Below, in pieces: positions 27,914 to 41,285 of a stretch of DNA of 64,000 nucleotides; position 1 is the first letter of the stretch; every line of letters starts with the position of its first letter. The position numbers and the translations under genes were made by a program. The notes below the pieces were generated by a model. It was not told the origin of the DNA. It did no database searches and worked only from the letters and a program-made list of their open reading frames with translations. The stretch is from Sycobia sp. Sy_11. Taxonomy: Eukaryota > Arthropoda > Insecta > Hymenoptera > Epichrysomallidae. The stretch lies in assembly GCA_018907035.1 (NCBI GenBank), contig JACCIC010000170.1, positions 679,001 through 743,000 of the forward strand. Reading direction: 5' to 3'.

Positions 27914-30900
27914 TCATCCCTATACACCTATATTCACTGACTCCTGGTGGAATTCGCTTTGGTAGTGGTGCCAGGACGTGCGCGCGCGTGTTCTGTTTAC
28001 GCGAATCTGACACTGTGGTGGGAGGCGACCATTATGAATGTGGTGATATTCTGAACAATTAAGAAAATCGCTAGATTGTTTTTCGCCGTCAACACTGCGA
28101 TGACCTCGCTGTCCTGGACACATCGTCTTTTGTAATAAGTCTCAGGTCCAGGTTAACGTAAAAAATTTCAAAGCTACGAGGAAGTCCTCGATGCTTTAAA
28201 TAAGTATTTTGAGGGCTGCACATAAGTATTTCATCAGGCCGAAACTTTTTATCCCACCCTCGTCTATCACCATTTTATGTTACATAAGATTTTAACTTAC
28301 ATAAAATACTTGACTAACGCAAATTAATGAAATATGTAATGTAGATAACTTGGTTGAGATGGACTTCATATATTTCTGGCTAGCGATATTTTTCTTTCAA
28401 CGTAGTTGTGGCGACAAAAATTTTTTTTTTCAGATTCGTCTGAGGTCATTATTAATAAGAATAACCTGATTGTCATTATAATAGATCTGTAAAATCGATC
28501 AAGCATTTGTTATTGTGTAAGAGAACAGTCGAAATAAGAATTTTTTAAATTTTACATACGATTTTTTGAAAAAAAAAACAATAGTGATATACGAAAGTAT
28601 GATAAATCTATAAAGTATAATATAAATGTCCAAATTCTCAGATCTGAAGTATCCATCGTATGTGCATTGTATATAGAATAGAACTTATTATTGGTTTGTA
28701 GCCTGGCGCTGACTATTCGTTCGCAGTGGTTGAACGATCAACATCACCTCTGGTGATTACACCTATATATGTAGCATGTTTTATAGGCCTATGCATCGGA
28801 ATCGCTTTCGTATGGTAGTACTTAATGTTCTCAATTCAAAATATATGGGGCCATGCGAAATTTGTTCCCTGTAGAATGACTTATTTATACGCCCTTTACG
28901 ACTCCAGCTGAAACGATGGATTTTCTCAGAATGGCTTCTGTAATATACGAGTATTGATTCGTATACTATGATATCTCTCTCTTATTTTATTAAATCATAT
29001 TTACTCAGTTAAACGTCATAGTTATGATAAATTTAGTGACATGTATACTTTATTGGTTCGATCGATAAAGAAAACATCTTCAATAAATCGACATATACAT
29101 ATAGTATTGGATACTATAAATATGAATAAGGATTTTTAAAGTAATTTCAAGTGTTCAAAATAAAATTCGTTATAAAGCCTGGATATGCAAGTTTGTGGCG
29201 CAGATGTTTGACTAAACAGTAACGTTCCATAATTGGAAATGGCTGACAAAAACGTACTATTAGCTGAAAACCCGAAAGAAGTCGTCGCCCTCGCATTGTA
29301 CATACATGATACGCAGAAGTCGACGTTGTTCCTGGACACTGGAATGGTCCAGGCCTATTAACCTAATGGTGCGGTGATAAACCTTCGCCATAAACATAGA
29401 CTGTTGTGCATTGCTTCAGCATATACACCATTAGAGACGCAGTATTACCGTGAAATAAAGCCTGAACAATGATTAGTCATTAATCGTCTTAAAAGGTTGA
29501 ATTCTAATTAAAAGAACTTTGTTTATTCAAGTATTCAAGATATATATTACGAGATTGTGTTTCACCATCTGTGCGATTTTAATGCTTAGATCATTACTAT
29601 GCAGAAATTGTAAATCACTATGCGTAGAGGCAAAGATCTGTAATTTAATTTTCTCAAACAATTCAAATCGATATAGAGGAATATAAAATACTAGGACCAA
29701 TATTTAGCTATAATAGTAATTAAAGAAAAATTCCAGTCTGTGCTGTAATATAAACTTTATCAGCCGCGAATTCATCTGAAATTTTGAAATGAATCAAGGA
29801 CACTCGATGGCTAATGGATTCACCTATCCACCGTTCCATTTCAATACAGATCACTTATTACCATCCATTTCTCGATCGAGCGCGTCTCGACCTGTAGGTC
29901 CTTCTGTCGAAGTTGCCCGCGAAGCACTTCGTTTCGCGGGCTTAATGCCGACTTAGTCTTCGAACGGGCGATATACCGAGAACCGCGTCACCGCCGCTTA
30001 TATATGCATCTGAATAGCGTATCCCCGAATCAATTTGATGTTCACGACGGCAGGCAATCGTCCGAGCCACGTTGTTCTGGTTGCCGCCCCAGACGCACCA
30101 CCGAGCCGGCGCAGCCGAGTTCGGTCCGATCGAAACTCCTCGACCATGGTGAACTTGATAATTGATTTAGTGGCTTCTTCGGGCGAGGTAGAGGATGGGG
30201 TGGAGAACGCGGACAGAGACATCGCGACGAATTCAACTACGTTGGCCGCATGGCGAGGCAAACTCTAACCGTTGGTTGTTAACGCGCTGACTTCGTTATA
30301 CGGAGTTGTAAGGAGTTTGGTCGAACCGCGGCGCTCTGTATACAAACACAGCAAGATAAGATGGGTTAAGGGGTCATTGGAAGTCGGCGTTTGCTTTTGG
30401 CAAATCTTTGCTCCGTATCGGCTTTGCCGAGCGCTCGAATCCGGAGTGTGAATCTTGGCCGACTTGGCAGTTTGCGTGATATCAGGAATCGAAATTATTT
30501 TGTCAGTGATTTCCATGGCTCTTGCTCATTTACCATTATGATGCTATATATACTTTTTACTCGACTCGTGATTTTTGTAGCAAATCTGTGACTACAAATT
30601 TCAATTCATTTATCGACATTAGGATTGCTTTCTGATACTCCTATTTCTTATATTCTGAAGAGAATAGATAAATATATAATTATTAAAATGCTACGTAGTG
30701 AATCCATTAAGTTTCTATGATATAATTATACATAAGGGTATGATTAATGTAAATAATGTCTGGAATAGTGAATACAGAATTATTTGTTTCAACGTTACCA
30801 CGTATACATTCTGGACAATGATACATGACCAAAACCACCAGATATCAATCTGATCGAACAATCTTAAACAGTGCTTGCAAATGTAACCTCCACCGAATGA

Positions 30901-32378
30901 TTTCGGTTCTTTTTCCGATGGAATCCAATCAGTCCCTAATTTGAGGAAGGAACTTGTAAGCCCTTCTCTCTCCATCTAACAATACGTCAACAAACCGACG
31001 TGCCCGGGAATATTAGAATAGAATGACTCGACAGCAGGGGTGACGGATAAAACGGCAGAAGCCTCGGTCTTTCCTTGGGCAGCGAAGTCACGTCCCGTCG
31101 GCGATGGTGCAGCGGACGCGTCGGCGATACAAATGCGAATCGATCGGGCAGTCGAAATAGGGCGACAGTAATTTCGTCGCGAGTAGAGAACCCGTCTCCC
31201 CGGAGCGCGGCGTGCCACCAGATTCCGAGTGGAACTTCGAGGGACGTTATATGTAAAAGCGGATTATGCTGCCAAGAATTAGAATTGAACAATAGCACGG
31301 AGATTTTTGCAGCTTAATAACTGAATAATGTTTTATGGAATATAGTTACACATAGAGATTGCATAATATGTATTTTTATCCAATTCTAATGTAATTTTGA
31401 TCTGGAAAGAAAAATTATATGTGCACATCCATCACTTATGTCCTGATATAATACTTCACAATTGTAAAATTCTATGTCAATGTGATTTATACAAGAAGAA
31501 AATAAATTCCATACTAGAAAACAGATTGTATATTCCAAGTGTATATTCCAGTGCAGTAATATAAAAATTGATTGTTATAACTATTTATTATATCGGAAAT
31601 TTCGTGTATTAAAAATATTTGGAATTGAATATTTTTCATTTTGCATAGATTATTATGCAACTATGAGTATACACAATCTAGGATAGTTTCTTTCTACATT
31701 TAATACCTGAAACTGGGACTGTACGTATTCTCGAATAGATGCATACATGTATGCCTTTATTCACCCTACTTTGCGGCTAACTAAAAGATAATAGAAAATT
31801 TATTAGATTAATAGGAATCTATAATTTTTATTGAAAGTCACAACGGTATTAATCCAGAATCGGCTTTGTATCTGAGCTTCTCATCAAAGCGTGACATCAA
31901 TTATTATCTTTTCGACCAATTGTTGAAATATGATATTTTGAGCGCGCCCCGGATAACATAATAGCGCATAAATCATGGAAATACTAGTGGCAATTATAAT
32001 TAGTCGGCTACTTTCTCACTGGTAGACTTTATTAACGTCGGCGCACCGATTTGGATTTAAAAATTTTCAATTGTCGTACCGACGATTCACCCGCAATTTA
32101 TGACTTCCGTAATTTCGAGCGCGGCGCGATAAATTTTCTACCTATACATTAGCCTTGTCCGCTTTATTTATCGATAATTAAATTTAAAATTCGACTGATC
32201 GGTTGGGTGTGGTAAAAAAAGAAGCAATGATGATCGATATATAGGCCGTATTTAGGGGGTCTCATGGAGTAAAATGAGTATTTTTATTGACTGCTAATTC
32301 TAATAAGATAACATGTTGCACTTGATGATTCGAAGATTTCATAATAATTTGACTATTGTGTTACTGCAGCATTCGTTC

Positions 32379-32381
<3 letters not shown>
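27914..32381. other. Non-coding stretch with two GC-rich islands
   Basis: 29860-30480 and 30980-31310 are GC-rich, with open frames on both strands but no known domain. A nested palindrome (GAATA-GCATACATGTATGC-TATTC) lies at 31733-31762. The rest is AT-rich. Confidence 0.55.

Positions 32382-32431
<50 letters not shown>
32382..32431. repeat. (TA)n microsatellite
   Basis: Uninterrupted TA repeat, about 25 units. Confidence 0.95.
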
Positions 32432-32436
<5 letters not shown>

Positions 32437-35400
32437 CATATTCATTGTGTGTGCACGCGCGCTCACGTGTGTTTGTTTTGTGTGCTTTGTGTTATTTATG
32501 AAGTTACTATTTTTTGTTAAAAAAGAAATGTGCAGAATAGTACAAATAAATGCACGTAATACTTTTTAAACATAGTAAATCAAAACATTACCACATGTTT
32601 CTGCATGAAATGTCTCTAGTTTTTGTGAAAATTTTAATTAGGAGTTTCAGTAAACCTTTTATACCAGTGGAAAATAAAGAAGATTTTATGGTTTTAATTA
32701 TTTTTTTTTATGAAAGATTTTATCTTTGCAATAATATGTAAATTCAATGCGATCCGTGGAGATAGAAGAAGAGTTTGATAGAAATGGGAGAAAAGAAGAA
32801 TAGATGAAAGATGTCTCGGTTGACGCAGTCTTGAGGTCCCTTGAAATTTCTTTTATTCCCTGCTTATCTTCCTGTGAAAACTTTTATCCGTCAAAACGAG
32901 CAGTCGTTTACATGCAAAAGTGCCACCGGTAAAAGTTGACGGCTCTTCTCCATACCGGCGGTCTTTGTTTCTTTTACTGAGAGTGCGCCCAAGGATTTTG
33001 TATTTGTCTTCATTCCTTTGGTGAAAAACTTTGTGAGATCTCAGCTAAGACTTTTTTTATATAGAGTTACGACTGTTACTAATATGGTCATTGATTTTCA
33101 TTATAAAATTATAATCAACTCATTGATAAAGTTGTAGAACTTGTTGAAATACAGTGAATAGTCCATATTGTTCCATAACATGTATGTAACAATAGTATAG
33201 ATCAATAAATACACATATTAATATATATGTCATATATATGTCATATTAAAAGATTTTGTGGTGTAGAAGATTAAAATTTAATTGTAATTTGAGCATGTGC
33301 AATATAAAATAATGCGTAGATTATAGAAATTGTTAAAAGGATCATTTCAAAATAGTATTGGAAGTTTTTACGATAAAACTCTTCTTCATTCCTACTCATT
33401 CAACTTTCTTTCTAATTTGTAAAGGAATAAATACTATTCCCAGATTTGATATAACTTCGCTGTCATTGTTTAAAAATTTCGACCCAACGCCCGCCAGCAT
33501 TGATTAAAGCTTTCGAATCATTGAGCCCAGGAGAGAATCCGTTTGCTTGACCCCCTCCCCCTCCCTCCTCTTAAGACCACCTCGCAATTATCACCCTGGT
33601 GCTTCTAAAAAAAAGGGGGTAAGGGAGATCACCGTGGCGTCGGCTCCGTCGTCGATCGACGTCTCCAGTCTCTCGTTATCTCTCGCCGCGCTGTCGATAT
33701 ATATATACCTCGGGGCTCTCAGTCGAATGGGCCGCGCACCTTATCGCGGGCAGATGAGCTTCGACGCTCCTCTCCCGTGCGCCGCAATCTACTTTATCTG
33801 ACGGCCTCGGCCCCGCGTGGCCCCTTTATCTCGGCTCGGCCCGCGAGCCAGGTGAAACGACCGGCGGGGTTGGGTAGGGCGATGGTTTCTTCGTTGGCAA
33901 CGTCGCGGTATAGGCCGACCAGGAACGACTGGATCATTGTATGATTCGGAATTGCCGTTTTATGCGTTTGCTCGATGCCTTCTTTTCATTGTACACTGAA
34001 AGTAAGTAAGCTCTCGTGAATCGAATAATTGAAGAACGACGTATTATTGACACTAATTTTAATGAAGCGTTTAGTTTTAATAAAGTAAAAAGTTTTAACG
34101 TCCATCGTTGGTATTCTTTAAAAAACAAATACTATTACAAAGCTAAATCCAATCAATCATAAATGAAAATATTGTTTCGCCTATCAACGTCACTTTCATA
34201 TGAATTTGAGCATTTCGTCTAAGACTAATAGCGCAAATTCCTCCGTAAGATACTGCTAGACATTCCTTACAAACCCGATCACATACTGTCAAATTTGAAC
34301 TTCTGTTTATGAAAAATAAAAAAATAAAATTTCCCCTACTTTCATGTTCATTAACTGGAGTAAGAATAATTTTTAAACCCACGCGCCAATGTATAAAATA
34401 AGAAGATTTAACATACGGATTTTAAATGAAACTATAATTAAAGGAATTTTAATTAAAATAATTAATTTTTTAGTTTGAATTAAAAACTAAAAAAAATCAT
34501 TTGAAATTTGTTGTTGTTGAAGATTTTGTACGTAGTTCTTATTATAGCATCACATCATGACCTAAATGGGCCTAAAACCCCAAAAATGATAGTTATGAAT
34601 ATCTACTTATTATAGAAAAGTTATAATATAATAACTTACAGTTATTTTAATGGATATTTCGGCTAAAGCTAAATAAAGTTGATAATAATCCATCCAGATA
34701 TCCAGGAATACAAGATCACCGAGCCCAGACTTAATTAGTAACGAAGCTGATCAAAACCAGCATCGAATTTTCCAAACTAAATACTTAAAGTTCAGCTCAT
34801 GCACTCTGAAGCTTTAAAAACGTTGTGCTTTTGAAGTACTAAGATACTTTTACGCAAACTAGTCGATCCAGGGCTCTGGATAGAAGCTGCTTTCACATGC
34901 AGAAATCCGATCTTTTACGAAACCAGACCGATCTGCTTGGCAATCACTAAAGTATACCAGCAATGCAACTTAAAGAACCAGAACAGTGCGGGGCTTTTTC
35001 TTCGACCTCCTAAGCCAGCCTTATTCTTTGTTCACCTCCGGACCGAGTTGTTTCTAGGTCGGTTACGCGTCGCGCCGTGATTTTCTCTGGCAAACTTTTC
35101 TCGAGCCGCGTCGGTACACTTTATGGCCGGGAAGGACTTTAGGAGCGAAATTTTCTTGGACAACGGCACGTTGCGACCCTCTCGGCCCTCTTTTTCTTCG
35201 TTTTTTTTCGCTTCTTCTCTTCTCTTAGTTACTATCGCGTAATTGGCTGGACTTTTAAATAGTATTTGACGTTAAAAGAGAAAAATTATAGCGATAATAT
35301 TTATTCAAAATGTAATGTATTTTAACTCCTTATTTCTTCATAATCTCGATTAATGTTTATTGTGAATGTCACAATAAGCTAATTATTACGATTTTAATTT

Positions 35401-35449
35401 ATTTTCATTACCAGCATGCCCAACTAAGAATCCGAATTTCTTCTTACAG
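32432..35449. other. Non-coding stretch upstream of Fas1 exon A
   Basis: 33480-33930 is GC-rich with TATATATA at about 33698 and TCAGTC at 33719, a weak core-promoter-like pair at short spacing. The last 12 bp form the exon A acceptor. No FAS1 first-half exon was found. Confidence 0.5.
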
Positions 35450-35640
35450 CAAACCAGCCGTTAAAAACAGATCAGTTCGGACAGTCACTCTCATCCGAAC
35501 TCGAAGGTAACCCACCCTTGTGGGTAACTCGAAGAGCTGGTCCAAGGGGCAGGGAAGAAATTTTCATCAACAATGCAAAAATTACGGAAGCCAACTACGA
35601 GGCCAGTTTTGGAGCCAATGAAAACGACAGAAGAATTCAA
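35450..35640 (+). CDS. Fas1: Fas1 exon A (end of FAS1 domain 1, internal exon)
   Basis: Internal coding exon of a Fasciclin 1 orthologue, an extracellular homophilic adhesion protein of insect axons. Seen: a pyrimidine-rich tract and TTACAG acceptor ending at 35449, and a GTAAGT donor at 35641. The exon starts with two bases completing a split codon (phase 1 intron before it), followed by 63 codons, and ends in phase 0. The translation contains SSELEGNPPLWVT, then EEIFINNAKI. From memory of the family, the fly protein has GNPPLYIT and DIFVNNARI at the same place, in the second half of the first FAS1 domain. The linker between these blocks (RRAGPRGRE) is a few residues longer and more basic than in fly. 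Both neighbouring introns are large, the downstream one 18.8 kb. The acceptor is chosen over a nearby CCAG at 35457 because of its better pyrimidine tract. Confidence 0.9.
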
Positions 35641-35814
35641 GTAAGTGTCCCATGAAAATACATTTCAGTGATATGATTAAAAGAAAAGTTTCGTATAATA
35701 TAGACATATATTCAATATGATTCTAATAAAAATAAAAGTACGTTGATTGTTTCATTATTACGAGCAGAAGCAGCAGAAGCAATGAAATTTTATTTTATAG
35801 CATCTCAATGCACA

Positions 35815-36560
35815 TGCATTGGTTCGTATGAGAAGTTTCAACTTGTTCTTTCATATAATTTTGTTATACGAAGTTTTCGAAGAAGGCTTTAGTGTTATTC
35901 GTGAAAATGGATAGACTCTCGTATCGGACAGCTATATTATTCTTTGTTTTCGATTGATTAATCCCGAAAGAAAATTTATCTGAAATTAAGAAGAATTTAC
36001 GGAAGCTCTAACCTTTTCATGTTACTTTGTAAAAGGGGAGAGGCTGAATCTAAGCACACGTAGAAGATGACCAACAATCGCAAACTCGTCGGAAATCATT
36101 GAAAACTTGTATACTGTCATCTTGGAAAGTGAGTGAAGTAAAATTGTTGAGATTTTTGGGGTATCGAAAGAAATGTTGTAAAACATCAAGTATTATGAAT
36201 TAGTTGCGAAAGCTTTATGCAAGTGAAGTGCCATATTTGCTGAATGTCAATCAAAAGTTAATGCATAAACGATTTTGATAGCATTTTTTCTTATTTTTGC
36301 GATTCCTATCGTAGATTCGTCATTAATCGCCAGAAATGAAACAGCAGCCCAAGCAACAGGTGTAAGTCGATGATTCTGTAAAAACGAAGTCGAGTACAGT
36401 CGGAAAGATTATGGCCAGGTTGGGATGCAGAATGGGTCATTTTTATTACCTTACAAAAAGTCCAATACTTACAAATGATTACTGCCAAAATCAACCATAA
36501 GTCTGGTTTAAAGAAACAAAAGTCACCTTTCATTTTCTATAATTCAAATCTTCAACAAAT
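35815..36560 (+). mobile_element. Decayed mariner-family DNA transposon fragment
   Basis: Fossil mariner transposase inside a Fas1 intron. Read in one frame from an ATG at 35907, the translation starts MDRLSYRTAILFFVFD and continues with LIPKE, the usual mariner N-terminus. Next comes VEDDQQS (36060), like the VEDDxRSGRP hinge of the family. RKLYAS.VPYLL.VNQK follows (from 36207), like the RKLSARWVPxLLTxDQK motif, then MKQQPKQQ (36336) and VGKIMA (36399). One frameshift later, WDAEWVIFI (36421) matches the WDAxGxIFIDYL block. At least ten in-frame stops interrupt it, the DE of the first catalytic block (VDETW) is gone, and the C-terminal third with the last catalytic aspartate is missing. TTGGTTCGTATGAGAAGTTTC near 35818 may be a worn 5' terminal repeat; no 3' partner was found. 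It encodes no working enzyme. Confidence 0.82.
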
Positions 36561-36944
36561 CATAGAATTTAAAAAGTTATTAAAAATATACATCTTAGCC
36601 TGGCGAGACTTTACTATTCATTTTGTTGTTCACATTATTCTTTAAGCAGCTTAATTTTCCATATATTCTAATTCATTTGTAAAATCAGACCTCCCGTATT
36701 AGTTATTGTTTTTAATTTACCAGTTTATTATCAAAATGTTATTGTAGTATATCAATTAAATATACTTAATCAAGATCAATATTTTGCATGAATATTCTCA
36801 ATCCGAAAGAAGTGAGCAAAATTCGATTACATAACAAAAACTTATTTACCTGCGAAAAAAACGTTCCGAAAGAATTTTTCTCGATACTTTTAATAAATCA
36901 CAAACATAGTAAGTTAAGAATTTTTAAAGCACTTATAGTGTTTT

Positions 36945-36948
<4 letters not shown>

Positions 36949-36991
<43 letters not shown>
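36949..36991. repeat. (TA)n microsatellite
   Basis: Uninterrupted TA repeat in the long Fas1 intron. Confidence 0.95.
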
Positions 36992-36992
<1 letters not shown>

Positions 36993-37252
36993 CGCTTGGA
37001 GTGAATATCGGAAAAGCCAACGTATGCTTTCTTCTTTGACACTGTCACGCGACCTCTATAATAATAATCTGCTTTATTATGCGAAAATCCTTTAAAGGGT
37101 TTATACACCGAACTCTCTCATGCAAAATCCGTATTAGCTTCCAAGCCTTAATATCGGCTTTGAATAATTATAAGCTTATCATTTATTTCCGTGGGCTTGT
37201 GTGCGTGCAAACAGACTTTCTGCGATAGACATTCGCGCGTGCGCGCACACAC

Positions 37253-37255
<3 letters not shown>

Positions 37256-37291
<36 letters not shown>
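37256..37291. repeat. (GA)n microsatellite
   Basis: GA repeat flanked by alternating purine-pyrimidine GCGC/CACA sequence. Confidence 0.95.
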
Positions 37292-37298
<7 letters not shown>

Positions 37299-39248
37299 CA
37301 TGCACGCACGGACACATGCATCCGCGCACCTATACATATACACATAATCGCACCGATAAGACCATCGCACACCACGTCAGGATGAAACGGTGGCGGTATC
37401 ACATGAATTAAACATTCAAATTATATTTTATTACTTGTTCATATCAATTTGTTATAGAACAGGCATAATTGTGTTATGCTCGTAAACCCAGTAACGAGTA
37501 TCCGAAGTTGAGAGCTGTCAATTCGCCGTACAAGCTGAAATGGACTCGCGCGCGAGCGAGCTTTATTAGATCAGAGCTTATTTTAACGTACTCGTAAGAC
37601 ATAGAGCAGGGCTTCAGTGTGTAAATTGGTTTATCCCCTGGAAAATTCCATCGCTCTCTTATAATTGGCGATGGGCTCTTTTCCTCGCTTTCGAGAAAGG
37701 GAATTGTTTATCAAAACCTGAACTTTCCGGTTTGACGTTCGCATCTTTTTTACTCTTTGATATGGACCGTTTCGATCTATCCGTCTCCTCTCTCTCTATC
37801 TCTCTGATACATACTCTCACTTTTCCTCGTCTATCTTGATCTCTCGCCGTATATACGAAAAAACGGAAGAAGCGCCGCGATGAAAATTTAAACGAACGAA
37901 TGTGCAGGAAAAGGGCAAGACGGAAGTGAGAGTTTTTTTTTGTTTATTAAATATATGAATGAACGAATGAATTCGACAGAGTTCCCGAGAATCCGATCTG
38001 CAAAATTATACGGTGGAGTAGTTCGCGCACGAGGAAGACGAGACTGTTGGAATATAAATTGAAGTTACAAGCGCCCTTTTACATTAATAATTCACTTTAA
38101 AGATGTATCTCATTGAAGTGGCCTTATATTTATAATTTGAAATATTTTTATTCTTATATTCATTCCACTTTCATTATTAACTATGAGCTTATAATTGATT
38201 ATTTCACATCAACATATTATTCGAAATTTTAACAATACATGTGAATAAGAGAAATAAATTTGAAAAATTTGAGAAGTTTCACGAAAGTAACGCATTAATC
38301 CGGTTGCACGGGAGAGATTCCATTGTAAATTTAAGGCCCCCTCGGTAACTTTGTGTTACTTGACGTTTTTCGGTGCGCTTAATCGATTTTTGAAGGTTCT
38401 CTGATCTACAAATTAGTTATTTCCGCGATAAGGCAAAAATGGTTTTGTCTTAATTTAGACATTTTTCGCAAAAATGAAATAGATTTTACTACGTGAGTCA
38501 GTTATTTCGAGAATTTACTGAATATTATTAGATAATCTGCTTGGATTGTCAGTGAGCTGATAAATATTTTCTATGTTTAATTCTGGACCGTCGCTGGGTT
38601 CATCAGTAAGATATCATAACGTACATCTAAAATTAGATCTATTCAGTTTATTTCAAATTATTTGAATTCTTAATTTCATCTCCTCTTAAAAAAGTGTCTT
38701 ACATATTCCGTATAAAATTTGACTTAACTGCCTCCAGAGAAGTCGGTGTCCTGCATAGTTTTCGTGAAATTTCGAAAGTTTTGAAAGTATTCCGGTGTTT
38801 AATATTTATATATGTTGTTTCAATTTAGTTTCAGGAAATATTTAAAGGGTAATTATTTAAACATGAAATCTTTTCTTTTTAAAAAATATTCGTATTCTGG
38901 AATATTATAATATGTATAAGCCGATACAATAAAATGTCTTCTAAAACTAATAAAGATTACAAAAATAATTCTTTTCGGAGAATGTATTCTTTTCGTATGA
39001 GAATAATTTTTCAAATTAATATCTATGTTATTATATTTTACTTGATATAGAAAAATTGTTCGAAAAGACTGATCGTTGATATTGGAAGTTATAATATTAC
39101 ATGCAAAAGGAAAAAGGTATTTGTATGCGACTTAATATGAGAACAGATATTCTTGAAGAATTCAAAGCTTTCTAGCACCGTGATATAGAAATTTTTTTTG
39201 CCGTAGATATTTCACTAAAAAATACAGAGCCTAGCAACGAAGTATGCT

Positions 39249-39251
<3 letters not shown>

Positions 39252-39319
<68 letters not shown>
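39252..39319. repeat. (CT)n microsatellite
   Basis: Uninterrupted CT repeat, about 34 units. Confidence 0.95.
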
Positions 39320-39322
<3 letters not shown>

Positions 39323-39751
39323 CTCATCCTCTAACTCTCAACCAAAATACTCGAACTAAGCAAGTGTCGCGGACCAGCGCAACAGATCGCGAAGGAGCAC
39401 TTCTGGGTGGAAGAATCGTGGTTACCCTACGACTGCAAAAACAGCCCGGCGTGAAGCTGCGACTTCCATATTTGCGCAGAACCCAATTAAGGGGCGCACG
39501 ACCGCCGTGCTGGTATTCGCGTGCGCAAACACAATTAAAGCTAACCGGCTATCTTATTCCATACCCCCACCCTCCCCAACCACCCTTGTCGCCGAAGCAG
39601 GCGGCGGTTCGACAGTGCCATAGTTCTCGACTTATAGGAGAATAATGCCCGTTGTACACTATATGGAGCTGCGGGCAATATATGTGAGATTTTCGAGTTC
39701 CTCGAGAGTCGTATAGTAAGGAAGAGAGGGAGGGAGGGAGGAACGTAGAAG

Positions 39752-39754
<3 letters not shown>

Positions 39755-39792
<38 letters not shown>
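39755..39792. repeat. (GA)n microsatellite
   Basis: GA repeat preceded by (GGGA)n-like units at 39726-39740. Confidence 0.95.
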
Positions 39793-39795
<3 letters not shown>

Positions 39796-40414
39796 TGCTA
39801 GCACAGTAGCCGAGACATATACAACCGTATAAAATGCTGACGGACGGTCCATAACTCGATTTTGTCCCAGAAGTCGGCTGCTTCAGTTTATATGTTATTA
39901 AGAAGAAAAGAGGATACGTTTGGCTTGTTAGGCTTGCGTTTTTTTCATTCAATTTGTACTATTTGAGTTTCTTTCCTCGACGATTGCGCAGCAATAACAA
40001 TAATTTATTTTCAGAAAAATCAAATTTTTCATTATCTATCGAAATTCTATTTCGTATTATTGAAAAAATTTCCAATGGAAATTACAGATACAGATTTAAT
40101 ATTTTATGATGGATTTTCTAATTTTTCGCTTGATCATTGCATTTTATAAAAGACTAGAAAAATTCAAGCAATGAGCGTATACTTTATGAATAATATTTCT
40201 ACATTAGTTCTGTGTGATTCAGAAATAGAAAAATGAATTTTTGAAAATTTGTCGCGACAATACAGCGAATTTCGAAAATTCTATTGCAGAAATAACAATT
40301 TACTAGAAAATTGATGTATTTGCCATCACAAATAAGGAAAAGATTTTTTATCCAGAAAAATATTTTACCTTTACCAAAGAATAAATTAGTAAGTGTAGAA
40401 TAAGGCTTTAATTA

Positions 40415-40465
<51 letters not shown>

Positions 40466-40482
40466 GTATATATATATATATA
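40415..40482. repeat. (TA)n microsatellite, interrupted
   Basis: TA repeat with one CGTA interruption near 40465. Confidence 0.95.
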
Positions 40483-41016
40483 TTTAATTGCTATATATTT
40501 TATGTTAGGCACATACAAATATAAATATATTAAAGTTTCTAAAATTATTCTTTAATGAAACCGTCGTAAATCAACTGCAAATACGAGTTTTTTTTCTGAA
40601 TATTAAGAGAAAAAATATACTAAATTTATAAAGTAAAATATCAAAATTTTGCGTTCTTAATATACCTTTAATGTTATTTTTGAACTAACAACACTCTACC
40701 AATCGAGATAGATTTTCTTCTTATGAAAAATTATCATTCATATGAGACACACACCATCTCGTAAATTCAAAACAGTTTCCTACCGTAAAACCGAAAGGCC
40801 AAACATACTTCGCTTCAAGAGTCAAGGATGCGCAGTAAGAGAGAGGAAGTAAGAGAGCGAGAAAAAGAGGAAGAGAAAGAGAGCCCGAATTGGATCCCTT
40901 TGTATACGTCACCACTGGAAAAGCGAGAAAAAGAAGAAACGTCAGTGAGACTCTCCGCAAACTAAGAGAAAAAACGACGACATTTCGCAAACCTTAAGGA
41001 ATCGTTCGCATGCGAC

Positions 41017-41241
41017 AGAGAGAGAGAGAGAGAGATACGGACGAACGTAGGGAGGTACAAGTCCGCGAAGGTCTGCGCGTCGAAGGAGAAAAATCGGGGG
41101 CGCGGAAATTCCGACGCGGAGGCGCGAAAGCCCTAGGCGCAGACCCCCTCCCATTCCTTTCCCATCCTCTAGCGCTCGATTCAATGAATCCCGAAGCGCG
41201 AGAAAGAAGAAGGCGTTTGTGAGGGACAGAGGGAAAGAGAA

Positions 41242-41273
<32 letters not shown>

Positions 41274-41285
41274 TGGTTAGAGAGA
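41017..41285. repeat. Purine-rich region with (GA)n runs
   Basis: (GA)n at 41017-41034 and imperfect (GA)n at 41230-41272, with GC-richer sequence between; part of the GC-rich island at 41000-41520. Confidence 0.8.

Noticed and set aside
29998..30268. Overlapping 77- and 87-residue frames on opposite strands
   Set aside because: GC-rich island; both frames look random and neither has similarity I can name.
36306..36533. 75-residue minus-strand frame
   Set aside because: It is the antisense of the mariner transposase remnant.
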